From the NCBI RefSeq assembly GCF_030539355.1, contig NZ_JAUNSF010000010.1, positions 1 through 52,971 on the forward strand: DNA of 52,971 bases, written 5' to 3'. Position 1 is the first letter of the stretch. The number at the start of each line of letters is the position of its first letter. Made by a program: the position numbers and the translations under genes. The notes beneath the pieces are model-generated. The model saw nothing but the letters and a program-made list of their open reading frames with translations. It was not told where the DNA came from and made no database searches. Source of the stretch: Sutterella sp. (GTDB taxonomy: Bacteria > Pseudomonadota > Gammaproteobacteria > Burkholderiales > Burkholderiaceae_F). Below are positions 19,859-29,119 of the stretch, in pieces.

Positions 19859-20392
19859 TCAGCGGGCAGCGGACGCAGGCTGCGGGACGGTCTCGCCGTA
19901 GTTGGCCGGGTAGACGATGTCCGCGCGGCGGTTCTGGGCCCAGGCCTCCTCGGTGTGGCCCTCGGCGAAGGGCTTCTCCTTGCCGAAGGAGACGGCCTCG
20001 ACGCGGTCGCCCGAGACGCCGAGCAGCTGCATGCGCTGGCGCACGGCCTCGGAGCGCTTCTGGCCGAGCGCGAGGTTGTACTCGCGGCCGCCGCGCTCGT
20101 CGGTGTGGCCCTGCACGACAATGTTGACCTGCGGATGGTCGCCGAGCCACTTCGCGTGCGCCTCGACGATCGCCGCGTACTCGGGCGAGACGTCGTAGGA
20201 GTCAAAGTCGAAGTAGACCGAACGGCGCGAGAGCGGGTTCGAGGGATCCTCGAACGGGTTCACGGCGGCGGCCTTCTGTTCGCCGGCGAGAGTGCCCTCG
20301 AGCGCGCCTTCGTCGAGCGAGACGGAGGAGCAGCCCGAGAGGAGAGCGGCGACGGCGGCCGCGGCAGCAAGAGCCTTCCAGGAAATGGTCAT
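19859..20392 (-). CDS. pal: Peptidoglycan-associated lipoprotein Pal
   Basis: A 177-residue outer-membrane lipoprotein. The lipobox is LLSGC with the lipidated cysteine at position 21. After a flexible segment, the OmpA-like peptidoglycan-binding domain (about 70-170) starts YFDFDSYDVSPEY and includes the diagnostic VVQGHTDERGGREYNLALGQ and the arginine segment NRRADIVY. It anchors the outer membrane to the cell wall and works with TolB and CpoB encoded on either side. It starts 41 bases after the tolB stop and is probably cotranscribed. The asparagine and arginine positions expected for diaminopimelate binding are present. Confidence 0.97.
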   Translation of the reverse strand: MTISWKALAAAAAVAALLSGCSSVSLDEGALEGTLAGEQKAAAVNPFEDPSNPLSRRSVYFDFDSYDVSPEYAAIVEAHAKWLGDHPQVNIVVQGHTDERGGREYNLALGQKRSEAVRQRMQLLGVSGDRVEAVSFGKEKPFAEGHTEEAWAQNRRADIVYPANYGETVPQPASAAR

Positions 20393-20433
20393 TTTGTTCT
20401 TCCTTTCTTCTCAAAAAAACTTGGATGCCTTGG

Positions 20434-21726
20434 TCAGCCGAGGATCGGACTCCAGGCGGGTTCGCGGATGTTGCCCTCGCCCGAGAGACGGGTCGAGAGG
20501 CGCGCGTCCGCCGAGCAGGTGCCGAGGATGCCGCGTCCGCTCACCTCGGTCGCATAGACGATGAAGCGGCCGTTCGGGGCGAAGGACGGCGACTCGTCGC
20601 GGTCGGAGTTCGTCACGAGGAGATCCTGGCCGTTCTCGAGGTCCATCACCGCGACGCGGAAGCTGTCATCGATCTTGGAGATGTAGGCGAGGCGCTTGCC
20701 GTCGGGCGAGACCACCGGGCTGATGGCGTAGTTCGAACCGAAGGTGACGCGCTCGGCGCGGCCCTCGGGCTCGTTCACGGCCTGGCGGTAGATCTGCGGC
20801 GTGCCGCCGCGGTCGCTCGTGAAGTAGATCCACTGGCCGTCCTTCGTGAAGAAGGGCTCGGTGTCGATGCCGTAGCTGCGCGAGAAGCGGCGGGCGGCCG
20901 AGCCGTCGGCGTTGATGAGGTAGATCTGCGTGAGTCCGTCGCGCGAGAGCGCCACGGCGAGCTGACGGCCGTCGGGCGACCAGGCAGGCGCCGAGTTGTT
21001 GCCGCGGAAGGCCGCGACCGGGCGGCGGGCGCCGGTCGAGAGCTCGTGAACGAAGACGATCGGCTTGCGGTTCTCGAAGCTCACGTAGGCGAGGCGGCGC
21101 CCGTCGGGCGACCACGCCGGCGAGATGATCGGCTCGGGCGAGGAGAGCGCCGTTCTCGGCACGGCGCCGTCGCAGTCGGTGATGATGAGTTCGTAGCGAC
21201 GCGGGCCGAGCTGTGCGACATAGGCGAGCTGCGAGGCGAACATCGGGCCCTCGCCCGTCATCTTCTTGTAGATCTCGTCGGCGCAGCGGTGCGCGGCCAT
21301 GCGCAGCAGGTCGGTGGACGAGGAGAAGCCCACGGAATTGATCTGCTCGCCCGTGACGGTGTCATAGAAGAGGCAGCGCACGTCCCAGCGCGCGGGACCG
21401 AGCGGCTGCACGGAGCCCACGACGTAGACCGTGGCGCCCGCCTGCTTCGCGGCGGCGAGCCCCGAGGGCTTGGTGAGATCCTCGTTCGCATCCCCGCCGC
21501 GCAGCTGGATCAGGCGGAAGGCGCCCGAGCGCACGAGGTCGGCGCCGATCACCTGCGCGGGATCGACGGGCGCGGAACCCGCGCCCTGGAAGGAACGGAT
21601 GGCGATCGGGAGCTGGTTCGCCCCGACGCCGGTGATTTCAATGCGCAGATCGGCAAGCGCCGGACAGGCTCCGAGCACGCCGGCCGACAGGCCGGCGCCG
21701 AGGAGCGCGCGGCGCGAGAGACGCAT
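20434..21726 (-). CDS. tolB: Tol-Pal system periplasmic protein TolB
   Basis: A 430-residue periplasmic beta-propeller protein. An N-terminal domain (about 26-165) is followed by WD40-like repeats with recurring SPDGRRLAY / SPDGRQLAV / SPDGKRLAY motifs. TolB binds Pal and regulates its mobility during division. The ATG at 21726 gives the normal length and a signal peptide; 39 upstream in-frame residues are rejected. The signal is unusual: MRLSRRALLGAG carries a twin arginine, and LGAC (18-21) resembles a lipobox, while ALA|D at 23-26 is an ordinary cleavage site. tolQRA normally precede tolB, but here purH does, with 200 bases between. Confidence 0.95.
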   Translation of the reverse strand: MRLSRRALLGAGLSAGVLGACPALADLRIEITGVGANQLPIAIRSFQGAGSAPVDPAQVIGADLVRSGAFRLIQLRGGDANEDLTKPSGLAAAKQAGATVYVVGSVQPLGPARWDVRCLFYDTVTGEQINSVGFSSSTDLLRMAAHRCADEIYKKMTGEGPMFASQLAYVAQLGPRRYELIITDCDGAVPRTALSSPEPIISPAWSPDGRRLAYVSFENRKPIVFVHELSTGARRPVAAFRGNNSAPAWSPDGRQLAVALSRDGLTQIYLINADGSAARRFSRSYGIDTEPFFTKDGQWIYFTSDRGGTPQIYRQAVNEPEGRAERVTFGSNYAISPVVSPDGKRLAYISKIDDSFRVAVMDLENGQDLLVTNSDRDESPSFAPNGRFIVYATEVSGRGILGTCSADARLSTRLSGEGNIREPAWSPILG

Positions 21727-21855
21727 CGATTCGCTCGACTCTTTCACTCTTTGGTACTCCGGAGATGACGCGCCCTTTTCGCTCCGAAGGGATGAACCCC
21801 GGAGACGGGGAGCGAAGGCGCGGACTGAAAATTCTTGAATCAATATACGCGAAAC

Positions 21856-21887
21856 GGCGCCGGGGTGTCCCTGCGGGTCCCGGCGCC
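21856..21887 (-). terminator. Probable terminator between purH and tolB
   Basis: Perfect nine-base arms GGCGCCGGG and CCCGGCGCC, followed on the minus strand by GTTTCG. The short T run makes it a moderate terminator. It would separate the amgK-to-purH operon from tolB-pal-cpoB. Confidence 0.5.
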
Positions 21888-21926
21888 GAAGTGCAACAGA
21901 AGTTGCCGCTCTTTCGTCAGTCAGTC

Positions 21927-23480
21927 TTAGTGACGGAAGTGGCGCTCGCCCGTGAAGACCATGGCGATGCCGCGCTCGTTGGCGGCGTCAATCACCTCCT
22001 GGTCACGGATCGAGCCGCCCGGCTGGATGACGGCGGTGCAGCCGGCGTCGACCACGACGTCGAGACCGTCACGGAACGGGAAGAAGGCGTCCGAGGCGGC
22101 GACGCTGCCGACGAGCGAGAGACCGCCTTCCTCGGCCTTGATGGCGGCGATGCGGGCGGAGTCGACGCGGCTCATCTGGCCGGCGCCGACGCCGAGCGTC
22201 ATGCCGTCGCGGGCGTAGACGATCGTGTTCGACTTCACGAAGCGGGCGACGTTCCAGGCGAAGAGCAGGTCAATGATCTGGGCCTGGGTGGGCTGCTTCT
22301 CGGTGACGCAGCGCAGCTGCTCGGCCGTGGCGAGCTGGATGTCGGGCGACTGCACGAGGATGCCGCCACCGACGCGCTTGAAGTCAAAGTCGTTGTGGGC
22401 GCGGCCGCGGGCGATCTTCAGGAGGCGCAGGTTCTTCTTCTTCGAGAAGAGCTCAAGCGCGGCGGGCTCGAACTCCGGCGCGATGATGACCTCGGCGAAC
22501 TGGTGCGAGACCTTCTCGGCGCAGCCGAGCGTCACCGGGCCGTTGAAGGCGATGATGCCGCCGAAGGCCGACTTGCTGTCCGTGAGGAAGGCCTTGGCGT
22601 AGGCGGCCTCGCAGTTCTCCGCGACGGCGACGCCGCAGGGGTTCGCGTGCTTGATGATCACGCAGGCCGGAGCCTCGAACGAGCGGACGCACTCCCAGGC
22701 GGCGTCGCTGTCGGCGATGTTGTTGTAGGAGAGCTCCTTGCCCTGGAGCTGCTCGTAACCGGCGAGCAGGCCCGGGGCGACGTGGACCTCGCGGTAGAAG
22801 GCGCCGGACTGGTGGGGATTCTCGCCGTAGCGCAGATCCTGCACCTTCTCCCACTGGCGCGTGAGGACCTCGGGGAACTTGCCCGGATGGTTCTCCTCGT
22901 CGAGGCTCGTGAGGTAGTTGGTGATCATGCCGTCGTAGCGGGCGGTGTGGGCGAAGACCTTCTTCGCGAGGGCGAAGCGCGTGGCCGGCTCGACGCCGCC
23001 GGTGGCGCGGATCTCCTCGAGCACGTCGTCATAGTCGGCCGGGTCGACCACGACCGCGACGGACTCGCAGTTCTTCGCGGCGGCGCGGATCATCGTGGGG
23101 CCGCCGATGTCGATGTTCTCGATGGCGTCCTCGAGCGTGCAGTCCGGGCGGGCGACGGTCTGCTCGAACGGATAGAGGTTCACGCAGACGATGTCGATCG
23201 GGTCGATGCCGTGCGCGGCGAGGGCGGCCATGTGCTCCTCGGAGGGACGGCGGGCGAGGATGCCGGCGTGGATCTTCGGGTTGAGGGTCTTGACGCGGCC
23301 GTCGAGCATCTCGGGGAAGCCCGTGTAGTGAGCGACCTCCTCGACCTCGATGCCTTCCTTCGCGAGGAGCTTGGCGGTGCCGCCCGTCGAGAGGATGTGA
23401 TAGCCGGCCTCGACGAGACCGCGGGCGAAGTCGACGATGCCCGTCTTGTCGGAGACGCTAAGAAGTGCCTGTTTGCGCAT
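21927..23480 (-). CDS. purH: Bifunctional AICAR formyltransferase / IMP cyclohydrolase PurH
   Basis: A 517-residue enzyme for the last two steps of purine synthesis to IMP. The N-terminal IMP cyclohydrolase domain (about 1-145) begins [18 protein letters not shown] and includes [10 protein letters not shown]. The C-terminal formyltransferase domain includes the catalytic KHANPCGVA and the late [12 protein letters not shown]. Length is normal. It starts three bases after fis, so translation is likely coupled within dusB-fis-purH, an order characteristic of betaproteobacteria. Confidence 0.97.
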   Translation of the reverse strand: MRKQALLSVSDKTGIVDFARGLVEAGYHILSTGGTAKLLAKEGIEVEEVAHYTGFPEMLDGRVKTLNPKIHAGILARRPSEEHMAALAAHGIDPIDIVCVNLYPFEQTVARPDCTLEDAIENIDIGGPTMIRAAAKNCESVAVVVDPADYDDVLEEIRATGGVEPATRFALAKKVFAHTARYDGMITNYLTSLDEENHPGKFPEVLTRQWEKVQDLRYGENPHQSGAFYREVHVAPGLLAGYEQLQGKELSYNNIADSDAAWECVRSFEAPACVIIKHANPCGVAVAENCEAAYAKAFLTDSKSAFGGIIAFNGPVTLGCAEKVSHQFAEVIIAPEFEPAALELFSKKKNLRLLKIARGRAHNDFDFKRVGGGILVQSPDIQLATAEQLRCVTEKQPTQAQIIDLLFAWNVARFVKSNTIVYARDGMTLGVGAGQMSRVDSARIAAIKAEEGGLSLVGSVAASDAFFPFRDGLDVVVDAGCTAVIQPGGSIRDQEVIDAANERGIAMVFTGERHFRH

Positions 23481-23483
23481 GGT

Positions 23484-23840
23484 TCACTTTTCCTTCAATT
23501 TTCGTGGAACACCCCGGGCCTGAACGATTCCATGTTCCTGGAGCTTCTTGCGCAGAGTGTTCCGGTTAATGCCAAGTAATTCCGCTGCCGCGCACTGGTT
23601 GTTCCGGCACATCGTCATCGCGTAGTCGATGAGAGGCCGCTCCACGGCGTGCACGACAAGTTCATAAAGGGGATGCGGGGTCCGGCCGCCGAGCCGGGCG
23701 AAATAGAGGTCGAGCTGACGGACGACGGCTTCCTCAAGCGAATTGCCCTCGTCCTGGAATTCGAACGCTTCGGCGTCATCCGCCCCGTTCCCGGCGTCAT
23801 CGGCGGGAAACGGTTCATCAGGAAAGGCTTCAGGGGTCAT
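23484..23840 (-). CDS. fis: Fis-family nucleoid/DNA-binding protein with acidic N-terminal extension
   Basis: A 118-residue protein whose C-terminal half is Fis: LYELVVHAVERPLIDYAMT leads into the helix-turn-helix CAAAELLGINRNTLRKKLQEHGI. Fis bends DNA and controls nucleoid structure and rRNA and tRNA promoters. Ordinary betaproteobacterial Fis is about 75-100 residues. Here the first 40 residues form an acidic segment rich in Asp, Glu, Ala and Phe. The start is supported by a four-base ATGA overlap with dusB, and no later in-frame ATG precedes the Fis domain. It lies between dusB and purH, as expected for true fis. Confidence 0.9.
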   Translation of the reverse strand: MTPEAFPDEPFPADDAGNGADDAEAFEFQDEGNSLEEAVVRQLDLYFARLGGRTPHPLYELVVHAVERPLIDYAMTMCRNNQCAAAELLGINRNTLRKKLQEHGIVQARGVPRKLKEK

Positions 23841-24838
23841 TCGGGATCCGGACTTGAGGAAGGCTCGGAGAACGCTCGCGCACGCTCAAGGAACGCACGC
23901 ACCATCGCGATCTGCCGCTCGGGATCCTCCTCGGCGAGGAGGGCGGGAAGAGCCTCTTCGGACCCTGCGAGCGGCCTGAGATAGGCGGCGAGATGCTTGC
24001 GGAACGTGCGCACCGCGCGGCGGCCATCATAGTAGTCGAAATGCCGGGCCCTGTGATCGAGAATGACCCTGAGAAGCTCCCCGGGCCCGGGTTCGCTGAA
24101 GGGTTTCCCCTCAATGGCCGCGCGCACCGCGGCGAAGATCCAGGGGCGCCCGACGGCGCCGCGGCCGATCATCAGGCCGTCGGCGCGGGTGAGCTCGAGC
24201 ACCCGGAGCGCCTTTGCGGGACAGGTGATGTCGCCGTTCGCGACGACGGGAATCGAGGAGAAGCGCTTCACCGCGGCGATCGTCTCGTACTCGGCCTCGC
24301 CGCGGAAGGCGTCCTCGCGGGTGCGGCCGTGGATCGCGAGCATCGCGATGCCCGACTCCTCGGCGATCCGCGCGACCGCCGGGGCGTTCCGGTGCGCCCG
24401 CTCCCAGCCCGTGCGGATCTTGAGGGTGACGGGGATCGTGACCGCCCCGGTGACGGCGGTGAGGATCTCGCGCACGAGCCCCTCGTCGCGCATGAGGGCG
24501 CTGCCGCACTCGGCGTGGAGCACCTTCTTCGCGGGGCACCCCATGTTGATGTCGATCACGTCCGCGCCGTCGGCCTCGGCGGCCGCGGCGGCCTCGGCCA
24601 TCACGGCCGGGTCGGCGCCGAGAAGCTGCACGACCTTTATGCCGGACTCCCCGGGCTCGACCCAGCGCGTGAGACTCTTCTCACGGTCCCTCAGGTCCGC
24701 GCGGCTCGCGGTCATCTCGGCGACGGCGTAGTCCGCGCCCCAGCTGCGGCAGAGCTCGCGGAACGGGAGATCCGTGAAGCCCGCCATCGGGGCGAGCATC
24801 AGCGCGGGATCGGGGAGCTGGTGCGCGCCGATTTTCAC
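23837..24838 (-). CDS. dusB: tRNA-dihydrouridine synthase DusB
   Basis: A 333-residue FMN enzyme that reduces uridine to dihydrouridine in tRNA. The TIM barrel shows PMAGFTDLPFR near residue 20, NMGCPAKKV with the catalytic cysteine near 102, and the lysine and histidine of LKIRTGW and AIHGRT. A C-terminal helical tRNA-binding domain covers about 245-325. It overlaps murU by four bases on one side and fis by four on the other. The dusB-fis pair is conserved in many proteobacteria, and DusB translation can influence fis expression. Confidence 0.95.
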   Translation of the reverse strand: MKIGAHQLPDPALMLAPMAGFTDLPFRELCRSWGADYAVAEMTASRADLRDREKSLTRWVEPGESGIKVVQLLGADPAVMAEAAAAAEADGADVIDINMGCPAKKVLHAECGSALMRDEGLVREILTAVTGAVTIPVTLKIRTGWERAHRNAPAVARIAEESGIAMLAIHGRTREDAFRGEAEYETIAAVKRFSSIPVVANGDITCPAKALRVLELTRADGLMIGRGAVGRPWIFAAVRAAIEGKPFSEPGPGELLRVILDHRARHFDYYDGRRAVRTFRKHLAAYLRPLAGSEEALPALLAEEDPERQIAMVRAFLERARAFSEPSSSPDPE

Positions 24839-25545
24839 GCCGCATCGCTCCCGAAGAGCTTCTCCGCGCGCTCGAGCTCGACGGGCGTGCCCACGTTGGC
24901 CCAGCGGCCGGAGAAAAGCTCGCCCGTGACGCGCCCCGCGTCGACGGCGCCGAGGAGCCAGGGAAAGAGCTTCGCGCGGCCGTCGGGGACGCCCCGGAAG
25001 AGCGCCGGATGGTAGGCGGCGAGGCTCGAGAAGGTGTATTTCGTGCCCTCCCGGGCGATGAGGCCGTCCGGGGTGAGCGCGAGGTCGCCCTGCGGATGAA
25101 AGTCCGGGTTCGGCACGAGGATCAGGTGCGCGAGGGCCCCCTCCTCCGAGAGCGCGGCGGCGCGGCCGACGAGCGCACGGTAGTCATAGTCGGTGACGAT
25201 GTCGCCCGCGACCACGATGAAGCCGCCGCCCTCCCCGCCTTCGGCGAGGAGCGGGAGCGCCCGCACGATGCCGCCCCGGGTCTCGAGCGCCTCGCCGGCC
25301 GAGTCGCCCTCGTGCGACCAGAGGATGCGGACGCCCAAGTGCGAGCCGTCCCCGAGCGCGCCCGTCAGCACGCGCGCCCCGTGGGCGGCGTTCACGACGA
25401 ACTCGCGGATGCCGGCCGCCTTCAATGCGGCGATCTGCCGCTCGATCATCGGCACGCCCGCGACGCACGTCAGGGGCTTCGGATGAATCTGCGTGAGCGG
25501 ACGGAGCCTTCTGCCCTCGCCCGCGGCAAGGATGAGCGCACGCAT
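24835..25545 (-). CDS. murU: N-acetylmuramate alpha-1-phosphate uridylyltransferase MurU
   Basis: A 236-residue sugar nucleotidyltransferase. The signature LILAAGEGRRLRPLT followed by HPKPL binds the nucleotide, and GDIVTD holds the metal ligand. The short length and the pairing with the upstream anomeric kinase gene identify it as MurU rather than a glucose-1-phosphate enzyme. It makes UDP-MurNAc from MurNAc-1-phosphate in cell-wall recycling, which bypasses MurA and can give some fosfomycin tolerance. The start overlaps the amgK stop by one base (TGATG), and the end overlaps dusB. Confidence 0.88.
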   Translation of the reverse strand: MRALILAAGEGRRLRPLTQIHPKPLTCVAGVPMIERQIAALKAAGIREFVVNAAHGARVLTGALGDGSHLGVRILWSHEGDSAGEALETRGGIVRALPLLAEGGEGGGFIVVAGDIVTDYDYRALVGRAAALSEEGALAHLILVPNPDFHPQGDLALTPDGLIAREGTKYTFSSLAAYHPALFRGVPDGRAKLFPWLLGAVDAGRVTGELFSGRWANVGTPVELERAEKLFGSDAA

Positions 25546-26552
25546 CAGAAGGTGTAGCCCGCTTTTTCCTGGACGCCCTCGAGCTCGTCGAGGAGGTGCC
25601 TCAGGGGCGAGAGCTCGCGGTAGCGGCCCGCGGTCTGGCGGGCGTAGGCCATGAAGCGCGGCGTGTCGGCGAGGTACTTCGGCTTCCCGTCGCGGTAGTT
25701 GATGCGCGCGAAGATGCCGAGCACCTTGAGATGGCGCTGCAGCCCCATGAACTCGACGCTTCTCCAGAAGCTGCCGAAGTCCTCCGGAACGGGGAGCCCG
25801 GCCTTCCTCGCCTTCTCCCAGTAGCGGATCGTGATGTCAAGCACGAAGGACTCGGACCAGGAGACGAAGGCGTCACGAAGGAGCGACGCGATGTCGTACG
25901 TGATCGGCCCCATGAGCGCGTCCTGGAAGTCGATGACGCCCGGGAGCGGATCGCTCATCATGAGGTTCCTCGGCATGAAGTCGCGGTGCACGAAGACCGT
26001 CGGATCGGCGAGGTTCACCTCGATGATCGCGTCGGTGGTCATCTTCCACCACTCCTCGCGCTTGGCGTCCCAGGTGACGCCCAGGTGGCGGCCGACGTAC
26101 CACTCGGGGAAGAGATTCATCTCACGGAGCAGCACCGCGCGGTCATAGGGCGGGAGCACGCCGGGACGGCTCGCGAGCTGCCACTTGACCAACGCCGTCG
26201 TGGCGGCGTCCATCAGGCGGGCGGCGTTTTCCTCGTTGATCACATTGAGGAAGGTCTCGCGGCCGAGGTCCGAGATGATCGCGAAGCCCTGCTCCTCGTC
26301 AGCGGCGTGGATCACGGGGACGTTGAGGCCGGCGTCGGCCATCAGGCGGTCGATGCGCAGGAACGCGGGCAGGTTCTCGGTGGCCGGGGGCGCGTCCATC
26401 ACGATCAGCGTGCCGCCGCCGGGGCAGGTCACGCGGAAGTAGCGGCGGAAGCCCGCGTCGGAGCTCGCCGGCGCCATGCTGTCAAGGTCAAAGCCGAGCC
26501 TCGGCTGCTCTTTCTCGAGCCAGGCATGGAGCGCGCTGTCGCGGTCTGTCAT
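25545..26552 (-). CDS. amgK: N-acetylmuramate/N-acetylglucosamine anomeric kinase AmgK
   Basis: A 335-residue aminoglycoside-phosphotransferase-fold kinase. The active-site loop HRDFMPRNLM and the metal site VIDFQDA are visible. AmgK phosphorylates the anomeric hydroxyl of MurNAc or GlcNAc; MurU next door then makes UDP-MurNAc. Placement divergent from lptD and upstream of murU matches the conserved amgK-murU arrangement. It starts the amgK-murU-dusB-fis-purH operon. A real aminoglycoside resistance role is not supported. Confidence 0.88.
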   Translation of the reverse strand: MTDRDSALHAWLEKEQPRLGFDLDSMAPASSDAGFRRYFRVTCPGGGTLIVMDAPPATENLPAFLRIDRLMADAGLNVPVIHAADEEQGFAIISDLGRETFLNVINEENAARLMDAATTALVKWQLASRPGVLPPYDRAVLLREMNLFPEWYVGRHLGVTWDAKREEWWKMTTDAIIEVNLADPTVFVHRDFMPRNLMMSDPLPGVIDFQDALMGPITYDIASLLRDAFVSWSESFVLDITIRYWEKARKAGLPVPEDFGSFWRSVEFMGLQRHLKVLGIFARINYRDGKPKYLADTPRFMAYARQTAGRYRELSPLRHLLDELEGVQEKAGYTF

Positions 26553-26647
26553 CGGTGAGGTTCCTTCTGATCGGGGCCTCCGGGCCCCGTGTCCCGCCCC
26601 GCTTTCCCCGCTGCGGGAGGGAACCCGCGGGAAGGCAGAGGCTAAAC

Positions 26648-26656
26648 TGTTAAAAT
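26648..26656 (+). promoter_or_regulatory. Candidate extended -10 promoter for lptD
   Basis: TGTTAAAAT matches an extended -10 (TGnTAAAAT), which can act without a good -35. It lies in the 227-base gap between divergent amgK and lptD, giving a leader of about 115 bases. The leader contains the perfect hairpin CCCGTCCC/GGGACGGG at 26698-26715. Confidence 0.45.
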
Positions 26657-26779
26657 TTCGGACGCTCCGGACTTTCTGAAGGTCCGGGGCATCCGTCCCC
26701 GTCCCTCGGGACGGGTGAACGGCCGCCGTCGGAGATGACCGCGGCTTTTCCCGTGAAGTCGAACATTTTACAGTCCTCC

Positions 26780-29119
26780 ATGCATCTGCCTCCCGTCCGA
26801 GCGCTTGCGCTCAGCGTGGCCGCCGCGCTCGCAGCCATTTCCGCCGCCGAGAGCGCCTCAGCCGCTCCGAGCAACGTGCGCGTTGACCTCGAAAGCGTGA
26901 GTTCACTTGATCCCGCGAGAGCCCAGACCCCCGACGGCGAGGCGATGAGCATCGCGAGCGCCGAGCGCATCGAGGGCAGCCCCGAGGACGAGCTCCACCT
27001 GATCGGCGACGCCGAGGTCCGTCATGCGGGCACCGTGCTCACGGCCGACAGGATCACCTACGTGCAGCGCACCGACGAGGTCTCCGCCACGGGCAACGCG
27101 CGCATGTCGCGCGAGGGCGTGAGCTTCTCGGGCCCGAGCATGCAGTTCCGTCTCACGAGCCGCTCGGGCTCCATGGACGAGGCCGACTGGGAGTACGGGC
27201 CGAGAAACGTCCGCGGGTGCGCGAAAAACGTGCGCTTCCTCTCGGGCGACCGCACGACCTTCGAGGACGTGACGCTCACCACCTGCAAGCGCGGCGACGA
27301 CTCGTGGTACATCTCCATGAACGAGATGGAGATCGACGAGTACGACCAGACGGCCTCCGGCACGGGCGCGCTCTTGCACTTCCAGGGCGTGCCGATCCTC
27401 GGCACCCCGTGGTTCGCCTTCCCGATCTCTGGCGAGCGCCGCTCGGGCATCCTGACGCCCACCTACGGCATGAGCTCGACGCGCGGCGTCGACATCGCCG
27501 TGCCCTACTACTTCAACCTCGCGCCGAACTACGACTACACGCTCACCCCGCGCGTGATGAGCAAGCGCGGCGTGATGCTCGGCAACGAGATCCGCGCGAA
27601 GTACTACAACTTCGAGGGCCTCGTTGACGTCAACTACCTCCCGAACGACCGCCTGACGAGCGAGAAGCGCTGGAGCGCCCACATCGCGGCCTCCTACCGC
27701 TGGGACAAGCTCGCGTTCAACATGGACTACAACCGTGTGTCGGACGACGACTTCCTCACGGACTTCTCGGGCAGCATCCGCGAATCCTCCGAGGCCGTGC
27801 TCCCGCAGGACTACGCGCTCAGCTGGACGGACACCTACTGGAACGCGAGGCTTCGCGTCACCCAGAACCAGACGCTCAGAATCTCGGGCGTGACGACGAT
27901 CATCCCGTACGAGCGCGAGCCGCAGTTCGTCTTCAACGGCTACGCCGCGGACGTGGGCGGGTTCGAGCTCTCGACCGTGTTCGACGCGACGCACTTCACG
28001 CACCCCTTCCGCATGGGCGGCACGCGTGTCGTCGCGAACCAGACCGTGAGCTATCCGCTTCGCGGCGCGGGCTGGTTCATCATCCCGAAGGCGGAGTTCA
28101 TGGGCGCCTGGTACGAGCTCGAGGACATGTCCCGCGACGCCTACTACAACGGCCGCGACAGCAATCCGAGCCGCTACACCCATACGCTCTCCCTTGACGC
28201 GGGCCTCGTCTTCGAGCGCGACTCGAGCTACTTCGGCCGCAGCGCCTTCCAGACCCTCGAGCCGCGCATCTACTACGCCTACACGCCGTACCGCAACCAG
28301 GACGACATCCCGGTCTTCGACTCGACCGTGACCGACCTCTCGTTCGCGACGCTCTTCACGCCGAACCTCTACTCGGGCTACGACCGCGTCTCCGAGGCGA
28401 ACCAGCTCACCGCAGTGCTCTCGACGCGCTACATCGACCGCGACACCGGCCTCGAGCTCTTCCGCGCAAGCGTCGGCCAGCGCCAGTACTTCAGCGACCA
28501 GAACGTGCGCTTCATTCCCGAGGAGAAGAGGAGCGGCGCGCTCTACGACCCGTACTACGCGGGCATCAACGATCCGAACACCGACGTGCGAAGCGACCTC
28601 CTGGGCAGCGTGGGCGCGCGCCTCACCCGCGACCTCTACGGCTCGGCGACGGTGCAGTACTCGTCCTCCCTGAACCGAGTGGTGAAGGCGAAGACCGGCG
28701 TCACCTGGAAGCCGGACAACCGCTCCGTCCTCGGTCTCTACTACCGCTACAACTACTCGGCCACCTCCACGGGCATCGACGGCGACAACATCAAGCAGAT
28801 CGATTTCCAGATGCAGTGGCCGATCACCGAGCGCCTCTACGCCCTCTTCCGCTATAACTACTCGCTCTACCGCAAGAAGCCCATCGAGCTGATCGGCGGC
28901 TTCGAGTGGCTCGACGACTGCTGGACGCTGCGCTTCGCCGCACAGCGCTACACCACGGCCGCCAACGAGGAGGAAACCAACTTCTTCTTACAACTCGAGC
29001 TCAACGGCCTCGGTAGCATAGGCATCAATCCGCTTAACGAACTGCGCCGCAACATCCGCGGCTACCAGTCGACCAATCCGCTGCCCACTGCGACAGGTCC
29101 CTACGACTACTATGACTAA
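26780..29119 (+). CDS. lptD: LPS-assembly protein LptD
   Basis: A 779-residue outer-membrane beta-barrel that inserts LPS with LptE. A signal peptide (about 1-29) is followed by a periplasmic OstA-like beta-taco domain (about 55-180; LIGDAEVRHAGTVLTAD) and a C-terminal barrel rich in aromatic strands. Cysteines are C147, C169 (TTCKRGDDSW, the counterpart of E. coli C173) and C714 (DDCW); E. coli LptD has four. One domain-to-barrel disulfide, C169-C714, is expected. The ATG at 26780 is chosen because the signal peptide starts there; an ATG at 26735 with GGAG right before it would add 15 residues. It overlaps surA by eight bases. Confidence 0.93.
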   Translation: MHLPPVRALALSVAAALAAISAAESASAAPSNVRVDLESVSSLDPARAQTPDGEAMSIASAERIEGSPEDELHLIGDAEVRHAGTVLTADRITYVQRTDEVSATGNARMSREGVSFSGPSMQFRLTSRSGSMDEADWEYGPRNVRGCAKNVRFLSGDRTTFEDVTLTTCKRGDDSWYISMNEMEIDEYDQTASGTGALLHFQGVPILGTPWFAFPISGERRSGILTPTYGMSSTRGVDIAVPYYFNLAPNYDYTLTPRVMSKRGVMLGNEIRAKYYNFEGLVDVNYLPNDRLTSEKRWSAHIAASYRWDKLAFNMDYNRVSDDDFLTDFSGSIRESSEAVLPQDYALSWTDTYWNARLRVTQNQTLRISGVTTIIPYEREPQFVFNGYAADVGGFELSTVFDATHFTHPFRMGGTRVVANQTVSYPLRGAGWFIIPKAEFMGAWYELEDMSRDAYYNGRDSNPSRYTHTLSLDAGLVFERDSSYFGRSAFQTLEPRIYYAYTPYRNQDDIPVFDSTVTDLSFATLFTPNLYSGYDRVSEANQLTAVLSTRYIDRDTGLELFRASVGQRQYFSDQNVRFIPEEKRSGALYDPYYAGINDPNTDVRSDLLGSVGARLTRDLYGSATVQYSSSLNRVVKAKTGVTWKPDNRSVLGLYYRYNYSATSTGIDGDNIKQIDFQMQWPITERLYALFRYNYSLYRKKPIELIGGFEWLDDCWTLRFAAQRYTTAANEEETNFFLQLELNGLGSIGINPLNELRRNIRGYQSTNPLPTATGPYDYYD

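Noticed and set aside
21727-21843. An upstream extension of tolB by 39 codons
   Set aside because: It would place a long non-hydrophobic segment before the signal peptide; the ATG at 21726 gives the family length.
25545-26552. Aminoglycoside resistance kinase
   Set aside because: The fold is shared, but pairing with murU and position next to lptD indicate AmgK of cell-wall recycling.
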